This document shows, one piece after another, positions 48,236 to 61,205 of a DNA stretch of 64,000 nt. The translations under genes and the position numbers were made by a program. This DNA comes from Jackrogersella multiformis (Eukaryota; Ascomycota; Sordariomycetes; Xylariales; Hypoxylaceae): contig CADCXD010000009.1 in assembly GCA_902806575.1 (NCBI GenBank), positions 1,860,001 through 1,924,000 of the forward strand. Reading direction: 5' to 3'. The notes beneath the pieces are model-generated. The model saw nothing but the letters and a program-made list of their open reading frames with translations. It was not told the origin of the DNA and made no database searches. The first letter of the stretch is position 1. Every line of letters begins with the position of its first letter.

Positions 48236-50910
48236 TCATTTATCATAAGCGGTGTCGGGCCTCATGATATAAACCTCGCCAACCAGGATGGCGCAACCGA
48301 CGACCATAGAGATGCTAATTATCGGAAGGTTTACGCGGGCGAAATCCATCCGTCGAACGCGGATGTGTTTTCTTTCGAGGATGTCGCGCCATAGAAGACC
48401 GGCCAGAGATGCGCTGAACGCCGTGCTGAATGCACCGAAGTTGACGCCGAGAGCCATGCTGTTGTGGATATGTTAGTAGCTTGTTATAATGTAAACTAGA
48501 GGGAATGATATTTTTAAATTGTTTCGGGGAGGATATAAGTAGTGGGTTGAATGGGCATTGACACATCGCGAGCTAGAGGAAAAGAAAAGTGGAAAGGGGA
48601 AAAAGAAAAGGAGAAAAGGAGAGAAAAGTACAATTGCTTCAAATAGTGAACACACCATGTTCGAGTTTCACATACCTATAAACTGTTGCCCAGAAGGTTC
48701 GATCAGAGATATCAGTGCCGTTGAGTTGATGAATCTTCTGCCACGCCTGTATTACGCGCGAGAGGAGGATGGTGGTGCCAATATTCGTTCCGGCAAACTA
48801 ATTTGTGTCCAAAATGTCAGCCTGTCAAGTCTATACTTTCAGGTTTGCGAAGACTTACATTGCAGAGTATCACAGAAAGAAATCCCATGCCACCGATGCT
48901 ACCAACCGTCCCCGTTTTGTTAACCCAATGGTCCCATCCATCTGCGGTACGTTAGATATTCCGACGACTGAGTCATAGGAGTAGAAGGAGGTTACGAACA
49001 CGCGAAAACCGGTACCCATCCCTTAGTCACCAAAGCCTGCACGAGGACAAACATGGAAAAAGCGAAGGGGACAAGTGCGAAGGGTAGGTGACTCATAACC
49101 GCCGTCGCCGTTGGGAATGTCTCCTGCGACCACGTGTATCCGTTCGCAAGTAATGATACTAGCGTCGTTTTGCCACGTCTTGATAGAATTGTCACGTTGA
49201 TATGGGGCAGTTTTTCGGCGTCTGTATCTCGCTCGACTGACGCTTGGCGCCTTTCGCCGCCCAAGTCGGTACTTAACATCGCTCCCGACACTACTCCCCC
49301 CGACGGCTTAAATGAGTCGGTATTCACCGATTCATGCTTCTCATAAAGCGTGCTCTTCGCGCTGGTCGAAGGACGGGTGTCTTGCAAGTTATCATCATTC
49401 GGCGAATTTGCGATATTTGCATCTGTCTCCGTTGTCTTTTCGTCGTCAACATTTGGGTTAGACAGGCCGGGATGGGTATCGACACCACTAGCAACGCTGT
49501 GCTGATTCTGCACAGCCGTGTCAATCTGGGGCTCGGGCTCCTGAATTTGGCGTAGGGCAGCTTGCTCCATTTCTTCCTGTCTGGCCTGTCGTTCCGCCTG
49601 GGCTCGTTCAACCTCTCGTCGACCATCTCGAGCGATCTTCCGAGTTTCGTCACGATGAAGCCACCCGAATGCGATATCCCAGCAGAACATGACGACGGCA
49701 GCTGGCAGCGTCACATAAAAAACAGGGTGCTCCCCGGTATTCTGGCTAGCAGCATTGATCGCAAGGAGCGTGATAAGCGTTGCAGTCATGATGACGGCTC
49801 CAAATCCTGCACCGCCCTTGTCTATGAAAGGGTTCATGATCTCTTCGAGGGACAGCAGTTTGGATTGTTCGCCGTTTGCCGGATCGTTCTCCTGTTCCTC
49901 AGCGTTTCCTCTAGCATGTGGGATGTTCGGGTTGACAGGTTTCCTAGCTTTCGCTTCCTCGGAGAGTTCATGCATTTGAATCGAGAGCGGAATCAGGGAC
50001 TCGTCGGCAAAAACAATGTATAGCAGGAAGGGAAAAAGGACAATGGCAGTGATAACAACAGGGACGATCATATTAGCTGTGTAGTCGATGAACCTGATGT
50101 TAAAAGCCCCTGCGAGCACGAGGTTGGTGGGATTGGAGGACACAAGGATGGCAGAGGCAATATTCGCTACGGCAAACTGGGCATGAATCCACGCTCTAGG
50201 GTGTATGATGTTGCTAGAGACACGGGTCATGTATGCGAGGAAAGCGGTGCCGGAGAGAATGATAGGATCGTTGCCAATAAAACTACCTAGGGTGAAGAAG
50301 AAGGCGTATAGGTAAAAAAAGAGCCTATGGCCGAACTTCCCTCCTTTTTGGAGTACCTTAAACGCAAGGAATCTGATGAGGCCAGAAGCATCGATTGAGA
50401 TAGCAATATAGGCCAAGGTGATAAAGAAGGCCATGATATCGATTGGAGAAATGTGATTCGAACCAATGGTACCGCCGTATACCTCCTCTCGACCAATCGC
50501 TAGAATAGCCAACAGGAAGAGATCTGCTATCAAAGGTGCCGTAACAAAGTTCATGGGGAATTGTAGTCGCACGAAAAAGTCAGATTCGTCATGCTGCTCA
50601 CCGCCTGGATGAGTGATAGAGCCGGTCTCATCCTGAGAGTAGTCTTCCCGCGGCTCTATCACACGCAGGGCACTTAGGCCATCTAATATGGCATTCCAGA
50701 ATGCCCGAGGGATGGGCACTGGAATATGAAAAGGGAAAAGGACGACGATATCTATGTGGAAGCAGTAACCAATTAGTCGAGGATGTCATCCGCGAGGCAT
50801 AAGCAGTACCTACTAGTGAAGACGAAGACGACCAGTGTAACAATTGAGCGCCACTCCCGAATTTTACTGGTATCGAGGTCGATATCAATATCACCGAGGG
50901 ATTCCGCCAT
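48236..50910 (-). CDS. ArsB/NhaD-type (ion transporter superfamily) membrane transporter
   Basis: Five exons (50814-50910, 49000-50751, 48859-48941, 48676-48797, 48236-48458) sum to 2277 nt, in frame, 758 aa. It has about a dozen membrane segments in two halves. The first half carries the repeat motifs GSFIGNDPIILSGTAFLAYM and ANIASAILVSSNPTNLVLAGAFNI; the second carries FAGTNIGTTILLSRV and NFGAFSTAFSASLAGLL. NPT/GTN-type hairpins like these mark the citrate/arsenite/Na+-H+ antiporter superfamily. A hydrophilic central loop of about 200 residues contains a likely coiled coil (REVERAQAERQARQEEMEQ). The substrate is not determined; arsenite, an organic anion or Na+ are possible. The intron of 217 bp before the last exon is long for this locus and pyrimidine-rich. 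Confidence 0.85.
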
Positions 50911-52475
50911 TTTTATTCAGTTGATTGTCGTGGTATTAATTAGAAATTCGATTCCTTGCCGTGTCGAGCTTTTCAACTGTGAAAAGTGTAGATTTAGATT
51001 TGAGATTCTGAGTGATTCTGACAGATGTTGCGAGGTTGATGATAACGGTAATTTACAACGAGAAGCATTTGTTCCGCCCTCCATAGCCGATTTATAAGTA
51101 GTGTCTTCGAATGGCAAAATATCAATTACGCATACATTGCTGAGACGATGAAAAGAGGAGGAATGACAAGAGTGATGAAAGTGACGAGAATGACGAGAAT
51201 GAGTGAATCTGACTTGAATATCTCGATGCGGTGGGGTTTGACCGTCGAGACTCGCAGTGCCAACTGGAGGCTGAGAGAAGGCCAAGAGGCTCGGTATTAA
51301 CGCAGGACCAATTAGACCAATTAAATCACAAACGTGCCTCGATAAGCTCAATGGACGTTATTCCGACTCATGGTTGTTCGTTAAATCATATAATCCCTCA
51401 TAAGAATTAGGTATGAAGAGAAGAAATTAGGAAGAGAGGAGAAGAAGAAGATCGTGTGACGATGATTGAGCACGATTCGAATACTATAGATAATAGACTA
51501 GGTACCTAAGGTACACTATAAGCCACTGACTTGCATCCGATTTTTATTGTGGCTGAGTTAAATACCTAAATATGTACCTATGTACCTAGGTAGTACATAT
51601 GCGCGGAAAATATCCGTTGTGCAGGTGGTTTGAAGCGGTAAGTTAAGGCTAGGTACACCTACACCGAGCTAGTGACCCCAAACTTGGAAGTTGGAACCCT
51701 AAGGCTGGGAGATTTTTTGTGTAACCGGAGAGCTGCAGTAGGATGCGGAGAGGATCCACTTATCCAGTAGATGCTATGGATTCCGGGGACTAGCTCCACT
51801 TTGATCTTCCCTAATTCGTGGTTCGGTATTAGGCATGCGTCATTGTGCGGCCTACTATTGTCAGGTGTCTCACGGCTAGGCGGCCCTAAGCCTTAACCGC
51901 GTTAGCAGATCTAGGTATTATCCACTCAGCCATCGCCCTTTATATTAGTTGAAGTACTTATATCAGTTATCCTTAACAAGGGACATGGTTACGAACTTCA
52001 ACACCAGCACGGGCATCTGGCTGTACTATCTAGCTGTTTCTACCACTTAACTGTACATACCACTTGGCTGTACATATGCACGGGATAGGATTGAGGCTGA
52101 AGAACCTGGTCAACTCACCTTCGCTGCTTCGGTGGCCAGAATAACCCGGGGGCAGTGCTGATGTTCTTGAGCTGATAGGATGCTTACCGTATTTCCCACC
52201 CGTAGTCTTGTAATATTGCCTCTTTCACCCATGATTTGCCAGCCCTATCTTGACACATTAAACGAGGCGATCGAGGCACTTGATTTCCCTTCTAATCTTA
52301 TGCGTCCTTTAAGGCAACCAAATAACAAACATTCATACAAACGTGCAAACATACAAAAACAGAGCTGTTGAATCATCGATATGGGACAACTATCATTCAC
52401 AATCTTCTTACGCACCATACAAACCTGATGACTCGCCTGTCTACTTCGTTTACCCAAAGTCTGTCTCCATAGGTC
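50911..52475. other. Divergent promoter region between the transporter and the membrane-protein gene
   Basis: About 1.6 kb. Near the transporter start the coding strand is pyrimidine-rich with short TGACGAGAA-like repeats (about 51170-51200). An ACCTAGGTAC tract lies at about 51500 and 51580. Frames at 50917-51351 and 52180-52371 are unsupported. Confidence 0.55.
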
Positions 52476-55227
52476 ATGCCAGCACTCCCTTCGGCCTTGC
52501 TACTAGATAGTCTTGTTGGTCGAAACATAACTCTTGACTCGGCTACATCCGTCCTAGCTTCTAATGTTACTAACATCGAGAATGCTATACAAGTCGTATG
52601 TGCCTGGCCAGTGTCGGGCCAGTACGGCCCAGGATCGAGGGTCTTGTAAGCTATCCCGTCCGCATATACAGGACTTGAGACACAATGATACATTAAGAAT
52701 AAGCATGAACTGGGACGATGGACTAACTGTCACTGTTTCTGTAGATATTACGCTCTTGTAGCAGCTTGCGTGATAGCCCGGAAAGCCGAATGGCTCAGAA
52801 ATGCCTGCATAGCAGCTGCGTGTATGTATCTCTTGGACTTATTTGTCACTTCACCCTAACCCCTATTCGGAGTATAAGTCTTGCCTGTTAACCCGGGTTA
52901 TAAGATCTCTAGGAGTAGCAACTAGAAGCTCTTGTACGGTTACACATTAATGACAGTGACTAACCTGAGATATTGCAGTGGTTTTCCCAGCTGTCGCCGC
53001 TCTTCATGCCATCGTCCTCGCTATTGTACACGTCGATGGTAAGTGCCCTCTACGTAAACCTTAGGTTTCAATGCCGATAACCCCTGAATTTAGGTGCTAT
53101 TGACATGGACGTATATGGAGCCTTTCAGTTTTGCTCAATTGGAATATTGGCGGCTCCGTTGACGGTCAGAATATCGCGGACCTACTTCAATGACCCGGGC
53201 CGGAACATAATATTTCTCTGGACTGGTATCATTCTTGCTGGTGAGTGTTCCTCTTCTTAAAATGTTCAAGTCATCATGCTTATGGAAACCTAGGCCTGTT
53301 GAGCTTGACCGTCGAGTTCTTCCGAGCCACAACGTCTCCTTGTACACAGGACGAGGATGGCAACCCCGTTGACCCTAATAACTTCCCTTATGGGAATATC
53401 AACTGTAACCTTACCTGCTCCATCGACGCAGGGCCTTTCTCTCCTTTACGACAAGGTTCTACGAATGAGATATTCGTCATACCGGCGCCGGACATACTCG
53501 CCTTCAACACCGCTACGCTTCTCGCAGCTGCCTGCTGCATTCCGGCCGTCCTCTCGCTCGCATCGATGTGGAATAAGATCCTTGAGATTAACTGGAAGTC
53601 GAGATTTGGTCTAGGAGATGGAGACCAGTTGATTGAGGGGTGAGAATACGATCCATGGCACTTTCGAGGGTATCAATCAACTAACCACGAGGAAAATAGG
53701 ACAAATGGCGCTACCGTTGCGAGGATGAGTAGGGTCAACACCATGGTTAGGTTGTTCCTGAGCACCGTGGAAATACCCGTCTTCAGTGCCGCCGTAATCG
53801 CTATCCTTGCCTTCGGCGAGAAGAACTTATTCAGTCCTCAAGTTAATTGGCAGACCGAGTTCATAACTAGTATAGGTAAGTCTCTCATATTGTCTAGAGT
53901 TATTTCAAATCGCTAACAGCTATGCTATTCATAGGACAGGTTAGTAGCCGGACTTTTGTCACCGTTGTTTTACTTAAGGGGGTGGTTTACTCAAGTCACC
54001 TACTCTCCCTTTTCCCCGAAAACTCCTGTATATCGCCAGACCTCTTCAATACAATAATTACTAACATGGTGTTTGCATTAGTGGGCACCCATTGTTGCGA
54101 CCGCGCTCGCCGCATTAGGATCTCTATATGTGCTCCTAGCCATAGACTTAGATGCCATAAATGAAGAAAAGACCTCAAAAGCTCCTGCACATCACTGCAA
54201 CTGCTCACACCACCACTTCGGCAGCGACCGACATCCGAGTCCACATCTTCAACCTTGTACAGGCTGTTCTCAGGGTAGCATATATGTCGACAGTACACAT
54301 GGTGGTACCTCAAACTGTCCAGAACATGATTCACGAGGGTCTCCGGTTAGGCGCGAGGTTAGCAATGGACTCTTCGCCGGTTCCCCCGGCTCTATCGCTG
54401 CTCCAAGCGCCGCCCATTTACGATCGAGCTCTTCGAATAGTAGGAGAGAAACCTCGACTGAAATAACTGCGACGGGGGCGATTGAAACCCGACCACCAAT
54501 AACCGATATAGGCAACAGACGCAAGATAGCCAACGTTCTGATGAAGGTCAGCAATTACCTTGGCACGGCGGCGCAAGACAGGTTCGACGATTCCGAGTTC
54601 AAGCACGGAAAAGCGCTGGACTTCCCCGAGGTGCCGGCGGAGGAAATGCGAAATCCCGACCTCCCTCGGGTTAGGGAAGCGTATAACCACCATCGCGAGA
54701 ACGAGAACGTCACCTCCGCGCATAGCATACGGCCGTCGAGGGCCGGCAGCTTCACGGGGAGCGTAGCCTCTAGATGTAGCGTCGAAGGCAGCTCGGCGAT
54801 GTCGAGAGCGATATCAGCTCCATATCCACCGTCGATATCGTCTCGATCTCCATCGCCATCACCTACGATACTTGGAGTACGGCACGCGAATACCCTGCCC
54901 ATCGGACAAGATTCAGCAGAATCACAAAATCCCGCGTCTCCCTCACCAGCCGGGCCACCTAGGGGGCGACCCAGGCAGCGACGGGACACACTCGAGGTAC
55001 CAGCGCCGGCTCATCACAGTTCTTCGCAGAGCACCCAATCCGCCTCCCCCATCTCGCATATTACTACCATAGCCAATGGCCAGGGCTCGCCTTCGATTGT
55101 GATATCTCCCGACCCTTCCGACCCTGATACCAACTCTATCGCGGAGGAGACTATTCTTAACCTACCGATCATCCGGCCGCCGCTCGAATCGCTGCCACCG
55201 CATACTAAAGCATCCCCTCCGCCCTGA
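52476..55227 (+). CDS. Fungal polytopic membrane protein with long disordered tail, unknown function
   Basis: Eight exons (52476-52645, 52745-52821, 52979-53038, 53094-53240, 53294-53639, 53700-53875, 53935-53939, 54082-55227) give 2127 nt in frame and 708 aa. The seventh exon is only 5 nt (GACAG); it is required to join SIG to WAPIVATALAAL in phase. There are about six or seven membrane segments in residues 55-380, for example IIFLWTGIILAGLLSL and LAAACCIPAVLSLASM. A loop with several Cys (CTQDEDGNP...CNLTCSID) is probably extracellular. The remaining 330 residues are Ser/Pro/Arg-rich and look disordered and cytoplasmic, with many possible phosphorylation sites. It resembles conserved Pezizomycotina membrane proteins without assigned role. 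The first exon begins with MPALPSALLLDSLVGRN. Confidence 0.75.
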
Positions 55228-55286
55228 TACGAGGGCGTCACATCTAACCTCGGACCGCGTTCGGAAAGGAATGATTCACGACATAG

Positions 55287-55294
<8 letters not shown>

Positions 55295-55318
<24 letters not shown>
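55295..55318. repeat. (CA)n dinucleotide microsatellite
   Basis: An ACATACATACACACACA-type run in the 3' flank of the membrane-protein gene. Confidence 0.85.
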
Positions 55319-55899
55319 GCCTGCCACCTACCCAGGAAACCCAGGTAAATGGGACAACCTCCCTTCAATCCTAGGTATACGACACAAGTCTCGAAATGCC
55401 ATGATTAGACGCTATACCCTCACTATTTCCAAACGGGCGAGAAATAATGAACGCGAACCCCTTTTGCCGCAAAACGTACAGACTCGTTACCGGGATTCTT
55501 ACCAGCAATTTTTAAGTTCGTTGGGTATTCTAGCCTTGACATCATATGAGCCCTGTGGTAACGTTAACGTATTGTTTGCTTGGCTCATCAAATACGCCAG
55601 AGTCAGGGGCAACTACACCATCCCACCTTAGGCTTACAATCCTAGGTAGCCATAAAACAAGAGAACGAGAGCCCGCAGAAGACACCAGGGAATTGACCCC
55701 CAGCACATACGCTTTACATAGGTAAACATCAGAACATGCACCACACCAGCCCTTACCCAGAAACAGCGACTCGATCCGGGAAAACAGCACGAGAGCGTCA
55801 CGAACGGGATGGAACGAAACGCTATGTCATGACACCTTTGAATATACATTACACACTAGCCTGTACAACTGTAATTTCAGCGATATTTGATTATTGGGA

Positions 55900-55923
55900 A
55901 AGGGGGAGGGGGAGGGGGAGGGG
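55900..55923. repeat. (GGGGGA)n tandem repeat
   Basis: About four GGGGGA units, purine-only on the plus strand. Confidence 0.85.
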
Positions 55924-56408
55924 CGTATTGGACATAGGTAAATAAGACGAGGTCGTTATAACTATTGGATACCCGGCTCAAGTTGATGATAACAGCACGA
56001 GGTTTGCACATGGCACATATATTAGGTATATATTTTCACCGCAGCCGCTCGTGATGTCTGCTAGCGTTGATGATGTATATAAATCTTAAATTTTTAATCG
56101 ATTTACCTGTTAATTGCTGATTCAGAGTTGTTGCTGGCGTGTACATTCCATTGGGATCTACAATCCTTAGATAGGTAGTAGGTAGTTACCCATATAACAA
56201 TTCTCACTCGGACGGCAATATCAGCCTCGATCCAAGGCATTTGCATTTAGGTATCTTAGCAAGCCTAGGCGACTAGGTTACAAATCCACAGAGTACCTAA
56301 GACAACACAAATCTAATATGCCATTTTACTTTCTTAAAATTCTTTTTAACATCTACAGCCATATAACCCTCCCAGCCACCCATCCGCAGATGCTAAGTGG
56401 GTATCTAT

Positions 56409-58090
56409 CTATCGTATAGGCAGGGCGCTCGCGTTATTCGCCAGCAACATCTTCCTGACCTCGGCGACCAGGTCGTCCCTCGAGACGAGCAGCCCCTGGT
56501 CGATCTCCTTCTTCTCCTTGTCGGGGCCGCCGTCGCCGCCCTTGCCGGCCCCCAGGACCTTTAGCCGGACCTTGTTTTCGGCCAGCTCGTCCTGGCCCAG
56601 GATGACGCCCAGCGGCACGTCCTCCGCGGCCTTGAACTGCTGCGGCAGGCGGGGTTTCACCTTGGCGCTGAACTCGGCCTTGATGCCCGCCTCCCACAGC
56701 TGGCGCGCGACGGACATCCGCTGCAGCAGCAGGCCGTCGAACTCCTTGCCGCCGAAGGCCATGACGTACACGTCGACCTGGCGCGCGGGCACCTTCTTGT
56801 CGCCGCGCCGCGCCTTCAGGATGGTGAAGATGCGGTCGACGCCGAAGGAGATGCCGACGCAGGGGATCTGCTTCTTGCCGTACATGCCGACGAGGTTGTC
56901 GTAGCGCCCGCCCGCCGCGATGCTGCCGACCCCGGGCGCATCCTGGTTCTTAGATGATTTTTTCGCGTCCTTGTCGCTTGGGCTCGGCGGTTTTTGGATG
57001 ACCTCGAAGATCAGGCCTGTATAATAATCTAGACCTCGGGCGAGCGATAGGTCGAAGGAAATGTTTTTGAAGGTGTTTAGTTCTTTCGAGTAGGAGGTGA
57101 GTAGCTCCATGTCGGCGAGTCCTGCTTTTATCTCGTCGTTGGCTGAAAGGTTCGGATCGGACTTGATGAATTCTATCATCTCGTCCAGGGTGCCGCTGTT
57201 TAATACATATTGGCCGATCTTGTCGGCGACCTCCTCTAGGAGGCCCTTCTGCTCCACCATCTCCTTCTTGACGACTTCCCACGGCTCCTTGTCTAGTTTA
57301 TCTACCGCCGAGCTGATGGGACGTGTCTTCTCGGGGGGGACACCCGCGACGGCGAACAGGCCGTCTAAGATTTTTCGGTGGTTGAGCTTGATGACGATTT
57401 CTTGGTCGAGGGCCTCGAAGGTCTCGACGATTATGCGCAGGATTTCAGCGTCGGGGATCATGGGGTCGTATACTCCGGCGATGTCGAAGTCGCATTGGTA
57501 GAACTCGCGCATTCGGCCGCGGGCGATGGCTGGCTGGTCGCGACGGTAAACCTTGGCGATCTGGTAGCGCTTGATCTGTTGGACGTTGTTCATGGCTAGC
57601 CAACGAGCGAAGGGGACAGTTAGATCGTAACGTAGGGCGCAGAGTTCGCCGCCCTGGTCTTCCAAGTCGTATATCAAACGGGCATCCTCGCCATATTTGC
57701 CGGCAAGGATCTCTTTTAATTCGAATACGGGCGTGTCGAGGGGAGTACCGCCGTGGAGCTTGAAGATATTGCTTATGGTCTCGCTTTTTTAATATATCAG
57801 TACCTAGGCAACAAGTAGACACAAGAAGTAACAGGCGAAACGTACAAGATGTGATCTCGTAGTAGCATATCAGGACCCGACCAGTCGCGTGTGCCTTTCG
57901 GGGCCTTCAAGGATATCTTGGCCTCTTTGGAAGCCATATTGACAATGTCGCCAGGCGGCGGAGTGTGGAGTGTAAATGATTGGTATAATCCACAAGAGGA
58001 AGTAAAGAAGGTCCTGGTATGAAGAAAAGATGATATGGGAAGAGTTGAAATTATTAGCCTGTTACGTCTATTGAGTGCGCGCAGGAGCAT
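56409..58090 (-). CDS. HTS1: Histidyl-tRNA synthetase (cytosolic and mitochondrial)
   Basis: Exons 57846-58090 and 56409-57783 give 539 aa from the first Met, or 488 aa from the second (57937), in the same frame. Class II motifs are clear: KGTRDW near the start, motif 2 around [12 protein letters not shown] to [10 protein letters not shown], HisA/B blocks [10 protein letters not shown] and [14 protein letters not shown], motif 3 GISFGVDRI, and the anticodon-binding domain at the end. It charges tRNA-His. The 51-residue stretch between the two starts ([22 protein letters not shown]...) is basic and Ser/Thr-rich, a mitochondrial presequence; the second Met begins [15 protein letters not shown], a normal cytosolic start. 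This suggests both enzymes come from one gene by alternative starts, as known for yeast HTS1. Confidence 0.95.
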
Positions 58091-58620
58091 ATCTTGGGGT
58101 GCCCCGCGGTGGTATAACTTAAGGAAAGGAGGAAAAAAAAAAAAGATGACTCAATGCGAGGTACATCAGCGTGGGGTTGATTATTGATAAGATAGGTACC
58201 GTCACGGTCATGTGATACCCACTGTAATTGACATTGTGCCTGCCCAGCTTTATCCAGCTGTCCAGTAAAGACTGCCAGATACTACGAAGAGGTAGATAGC
58301 AAGATTCTTATCGATAGCAGGGGTGATTGAGCTAGTGTAGAGCTGGAGCTGGCTATCGATAACTTATATCAACATAAAAACATAAAATGAACTCCGTATT
58401 TCGTTGAATTAATGGTACGATCAAAGTTCATCAAGGTCCCGGCGTCTCCTACGTCTTGTTAATTGAACGAATTGAATGTCCTCCATCTTCAAAACTATGC
58501 AATCGACCACCAATTCACGCTGTATACAGACTAGATGACAATTCCACTTGATCGGGGGATTCCTGTGAGCTAAACTACTCTAGAGCTACCTCCCTACCTA
58601 CCTAGCTACCTACCTAAAGA
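58091..58620. other. Divergent promoter region between HTS1 and the aldehyde dehydrogenase gene
   Basis: About 530 bp with no coding signal, presumably serving both genes. A CTACCTACCTAGCTACCTACC tract lies at 58594-58614, right before the dehydrogenase start. Confidence 0.6.
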
Positions 58621-60517
58621 ATGGCGGTCGAAGATATCGTGAGATGGATCGACGAGTTTAGCGATCTAATACGAAAGTTCCCGTATGTCTCTACCATTTC
58701 ATACCTACCTAGGCATCTGATAACCATTATATCTTATTTGTATCTTATAACCATTTCTACACAGGATCAATGACTTCGTCTTTCTCGTATATCCCCTCGT
58801 GTGCGTTGTCTTGGGCGGTATCATACTATACAATACCCATACAGACTATTGGGACAAGCCCAAACGATACACCGTCCCAGCTCCTAAGCAGCCCGAAGAG
58901 TTAAAGATTCTCGACAACCCCACCGTTAAGGTCTCGGGCACCACTGCTATCCAATGCTACATGCCTGCCACCGGCCAGTTCCTCGGCTTCGTGAACCCCT
59001 CTACGCCTGCTGGTATCGACCGTGCTATAGAACAAGCCGCTGCGGCACAAGAGAAATGGGCCAATACTACATTTAGCGAGAGGAGGAAGGTATTACGAAC
59101 CATGCTGCAGTACATCCTCGATAACCAAGAGCAGATCTGCCAGGTTAGCTCTATGGATTCCGGGAAGACTATGGTGGATGCTCAGCTAGGAGAGATCATG
59201 GTGACGGCCGAGAAGCTGCAGTGGACCATCAAGCACGGCGAGAAGGCCTTGCGTCCGAGCCGACGACCAACGAATCTTCTCATGAGCTACAAGAAGAACA
59301 CGGTTCATTACGAACCTTTAGGCGTGGTCGCTGCGCTGGTTAGCTGGAACTACCCCTTCCACAATCTAATAGGGCCCATCATAAGCTCCATCTTCGCCGG
59401 CAACGGAATCGTGGTCAAAGTCAGCGAGCAGACATGCTGGAGCGCCGCCTACTACACGAGCATCGCGAGAGGCGCCCTCGTAGCCCACGGCCACGACCCC
59501 CAGTTGATCCAGAGCGTCGTCTGTTGGCCGCAGGCCGCAGGACACCTAACGAGCCACCCCGGCATCAGCCACCTGACCTTCATCGGCAGCCGTCCCATCT
59601 GCCATCAAGTCGCTGCCAGTGCGGCTAAGACCCTAGTGCCGGTCGTCGCCGAGCTCGGCGGCAAGGACGCGGCCGTCATCCTCGACTCGGCGGAGCCCGA
59701 CCTCGAGCGCATCGTCAACATCCTCATGCGCGGTACCTTCCAGGCCTCGGGCCAGAACTGCATCGGAATCGAGCGCATCATCGCCGGCCCCGGCGTATAC
59801 GACAAGCTGGTAGCCATGCTCGAGCCCCGCGTCAAGGCGCTGCGCCTCGGCCTCGACAAAGACGTCGGCGCCATGGTGTCCGACGCCTCGTTCGCGCGGC
59901 TCGAGGGCCTCGTCGACGACGCCGTCAAGCGCGGCGCAAGGCTGCTCGCCGGCGGCGCTCGGTACGCGCACCCGGACCACCCCAAGGGGTTCTACTTCTC
60001 GCCCACGCTCCTCGTCGACGTCACGCCCGACATGGCGGTCGCGAACGAGGAGTGCTTCGGGCCCATCATGACGGTCCTCCGTTCGCCCTCGGCCTCGGCC
60101 GCCGCCCTCCTGAAGCTGGCCAACGCGCCGGACTTCGGGCTCGGCGCCTCGGTGTACGGGCGGGACTCGGACCCGGCGCTGCGCGAGGTGGCGCGCGGCG
60201 TGCGCGCGGGCGGCGTGGCCGTCAACGACTTCGCCGTGTTCTACGCCGTGGGCCTGCCGTTCGGCGGCGTGGCCGGGTCCGGCTACGGCCGCTTCGGCGG
60301 CGAGGAGGGCCTCCGCGGCCTATGCAATCTCAAGAGCCTGTGCGAGGACCGCCTCCCCTGGCTCGGCCTCCGCACCGCCATCCCCCCACCCGTCAGGTAC
60401 CCCGTCGCCAGCCAGACCCGCGGATGGGGGTTCACCAGGGGCGTCGTCGGCGTCGGGTACGCGCTTACGGCGCGCGAGAAGGTTGGCGCTGTGGTGGAGA
60501 TTTTGAGGAATTGTTAG
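58621..60517 (+). CDS. MSC7: Membrane-anchored aldehyde dehydrogenase (Msc7-like)
   Basis: Exons 58621-58682 and 58765-60517 give 604 aa. After a short N-terminal helix, a membrane segment (about residues 23-44, DFVFLVYPLVCVVLGGIILY) anchors the protein. The aldehyde dehydrogenase fold follows, with cofactor motifs EPLGVVAALVSWNYPF and FIGSRP, general base Glu317 in VAELGGKD and nucleophile Cys353 in SGQNCIG. The ending, with the GGVAGSGYGRFGGEEGLRG block, is typical. The membrane anchor and the sequence resemble yeast Msc7 (YHR039C). It should oxidise an aldehyde to an acid with NAD(P)+, probably at the ER membrane, but the natural substrate is unknown. The second half has very GC-rich third positions. 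Confidence 0.92.
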
Positions 60518-61205
60518 GGTGGGTGGGGGTGGCGATGAGGATGGAGATGGGATGGGGTTACGGGTTACGGGTGGTGAGGGAGAGGGTGAGGGAGGGAGGA
60601 GGACGACGTATGTATGTAGAGGGAGGGAAGAGGAGAGGAGAGTAAAGGGAGGGAGGACGCATCTATCATACAAAGCGGTTGCATATTCAGATACCCCCGT
60701 ATATACATACCCAGGTACATATGTATATCTTAATCACACACAATTACCTATGCCTACAATTACCACAGCCTTCGTCTACCGGCAGTGAAGCTCTCACTAT
60801 CATAACGATGCATACGTAATACGATCACTTCGGCAATAAAGACGAAAGAGTGAAATCAAATATGTCGAGTCATTATTATCTACAAGGCCAGATAGCTCGG
60901 CTCATCAAGTAGGCTACGTAGCTAGACCATAATCGCAGCAGTGCTTACTTAGGTGTTGTACCTATGTGCCATCCCCCCGTTTCTTTCCTCCTTTTCCTTT
61001 TCCTTTTCCTCTAATTAGACTCCATAGGTACCTTGATAGGCACCTTACCATTACCCGCCGCCGCCTATGCGCACTTCCAAACTCCTAGCATGACAGTAAC
61101 TAACACCCTGGCCGCCTCTCGCCACGCGTAAAAAAGGGTAGGCACGCCGCAAGGAGACGGAAAGAAAAGGGGTTGAGGACCGAAACGCGGGTCCTGCGGT
61201 ATGAC
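60518..61205. other. Convergent 3' region between the aldehyde dehydrogenase and SMC5 genes
   Basis: About 690 bp. Immediately after the stop is a G-rich stretch (about 60518-60660) with many GGGTGG/GGAGGG runs on the coding strand; then ordinary sequence with a CCTTTT tandem (about 60985-61010). No gene. Confidence 0.55.

Larger units (their letters stand above)
55228..56408. other. Convergent 3' region with simple repeats
   Basis: No gene recognised. Holds a CA dinucleotide repeat (about 55295-55318), a GGGGGA tandem (about 55900-55923) and TAGGTAGTAGGTAG near 56172. Frames at 55401-55631 and 55736-55945 lack support. Confidence 0.6.

Noticed and set aside
60052..60645. 197-aa open frame in another frame over the end of the aldehyde dehydrogenase gene
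   Set aside because: Arg/Gly-rich chance frame from GC-rich codons; it overlaps strongly conserved dehydrogenase sequence.
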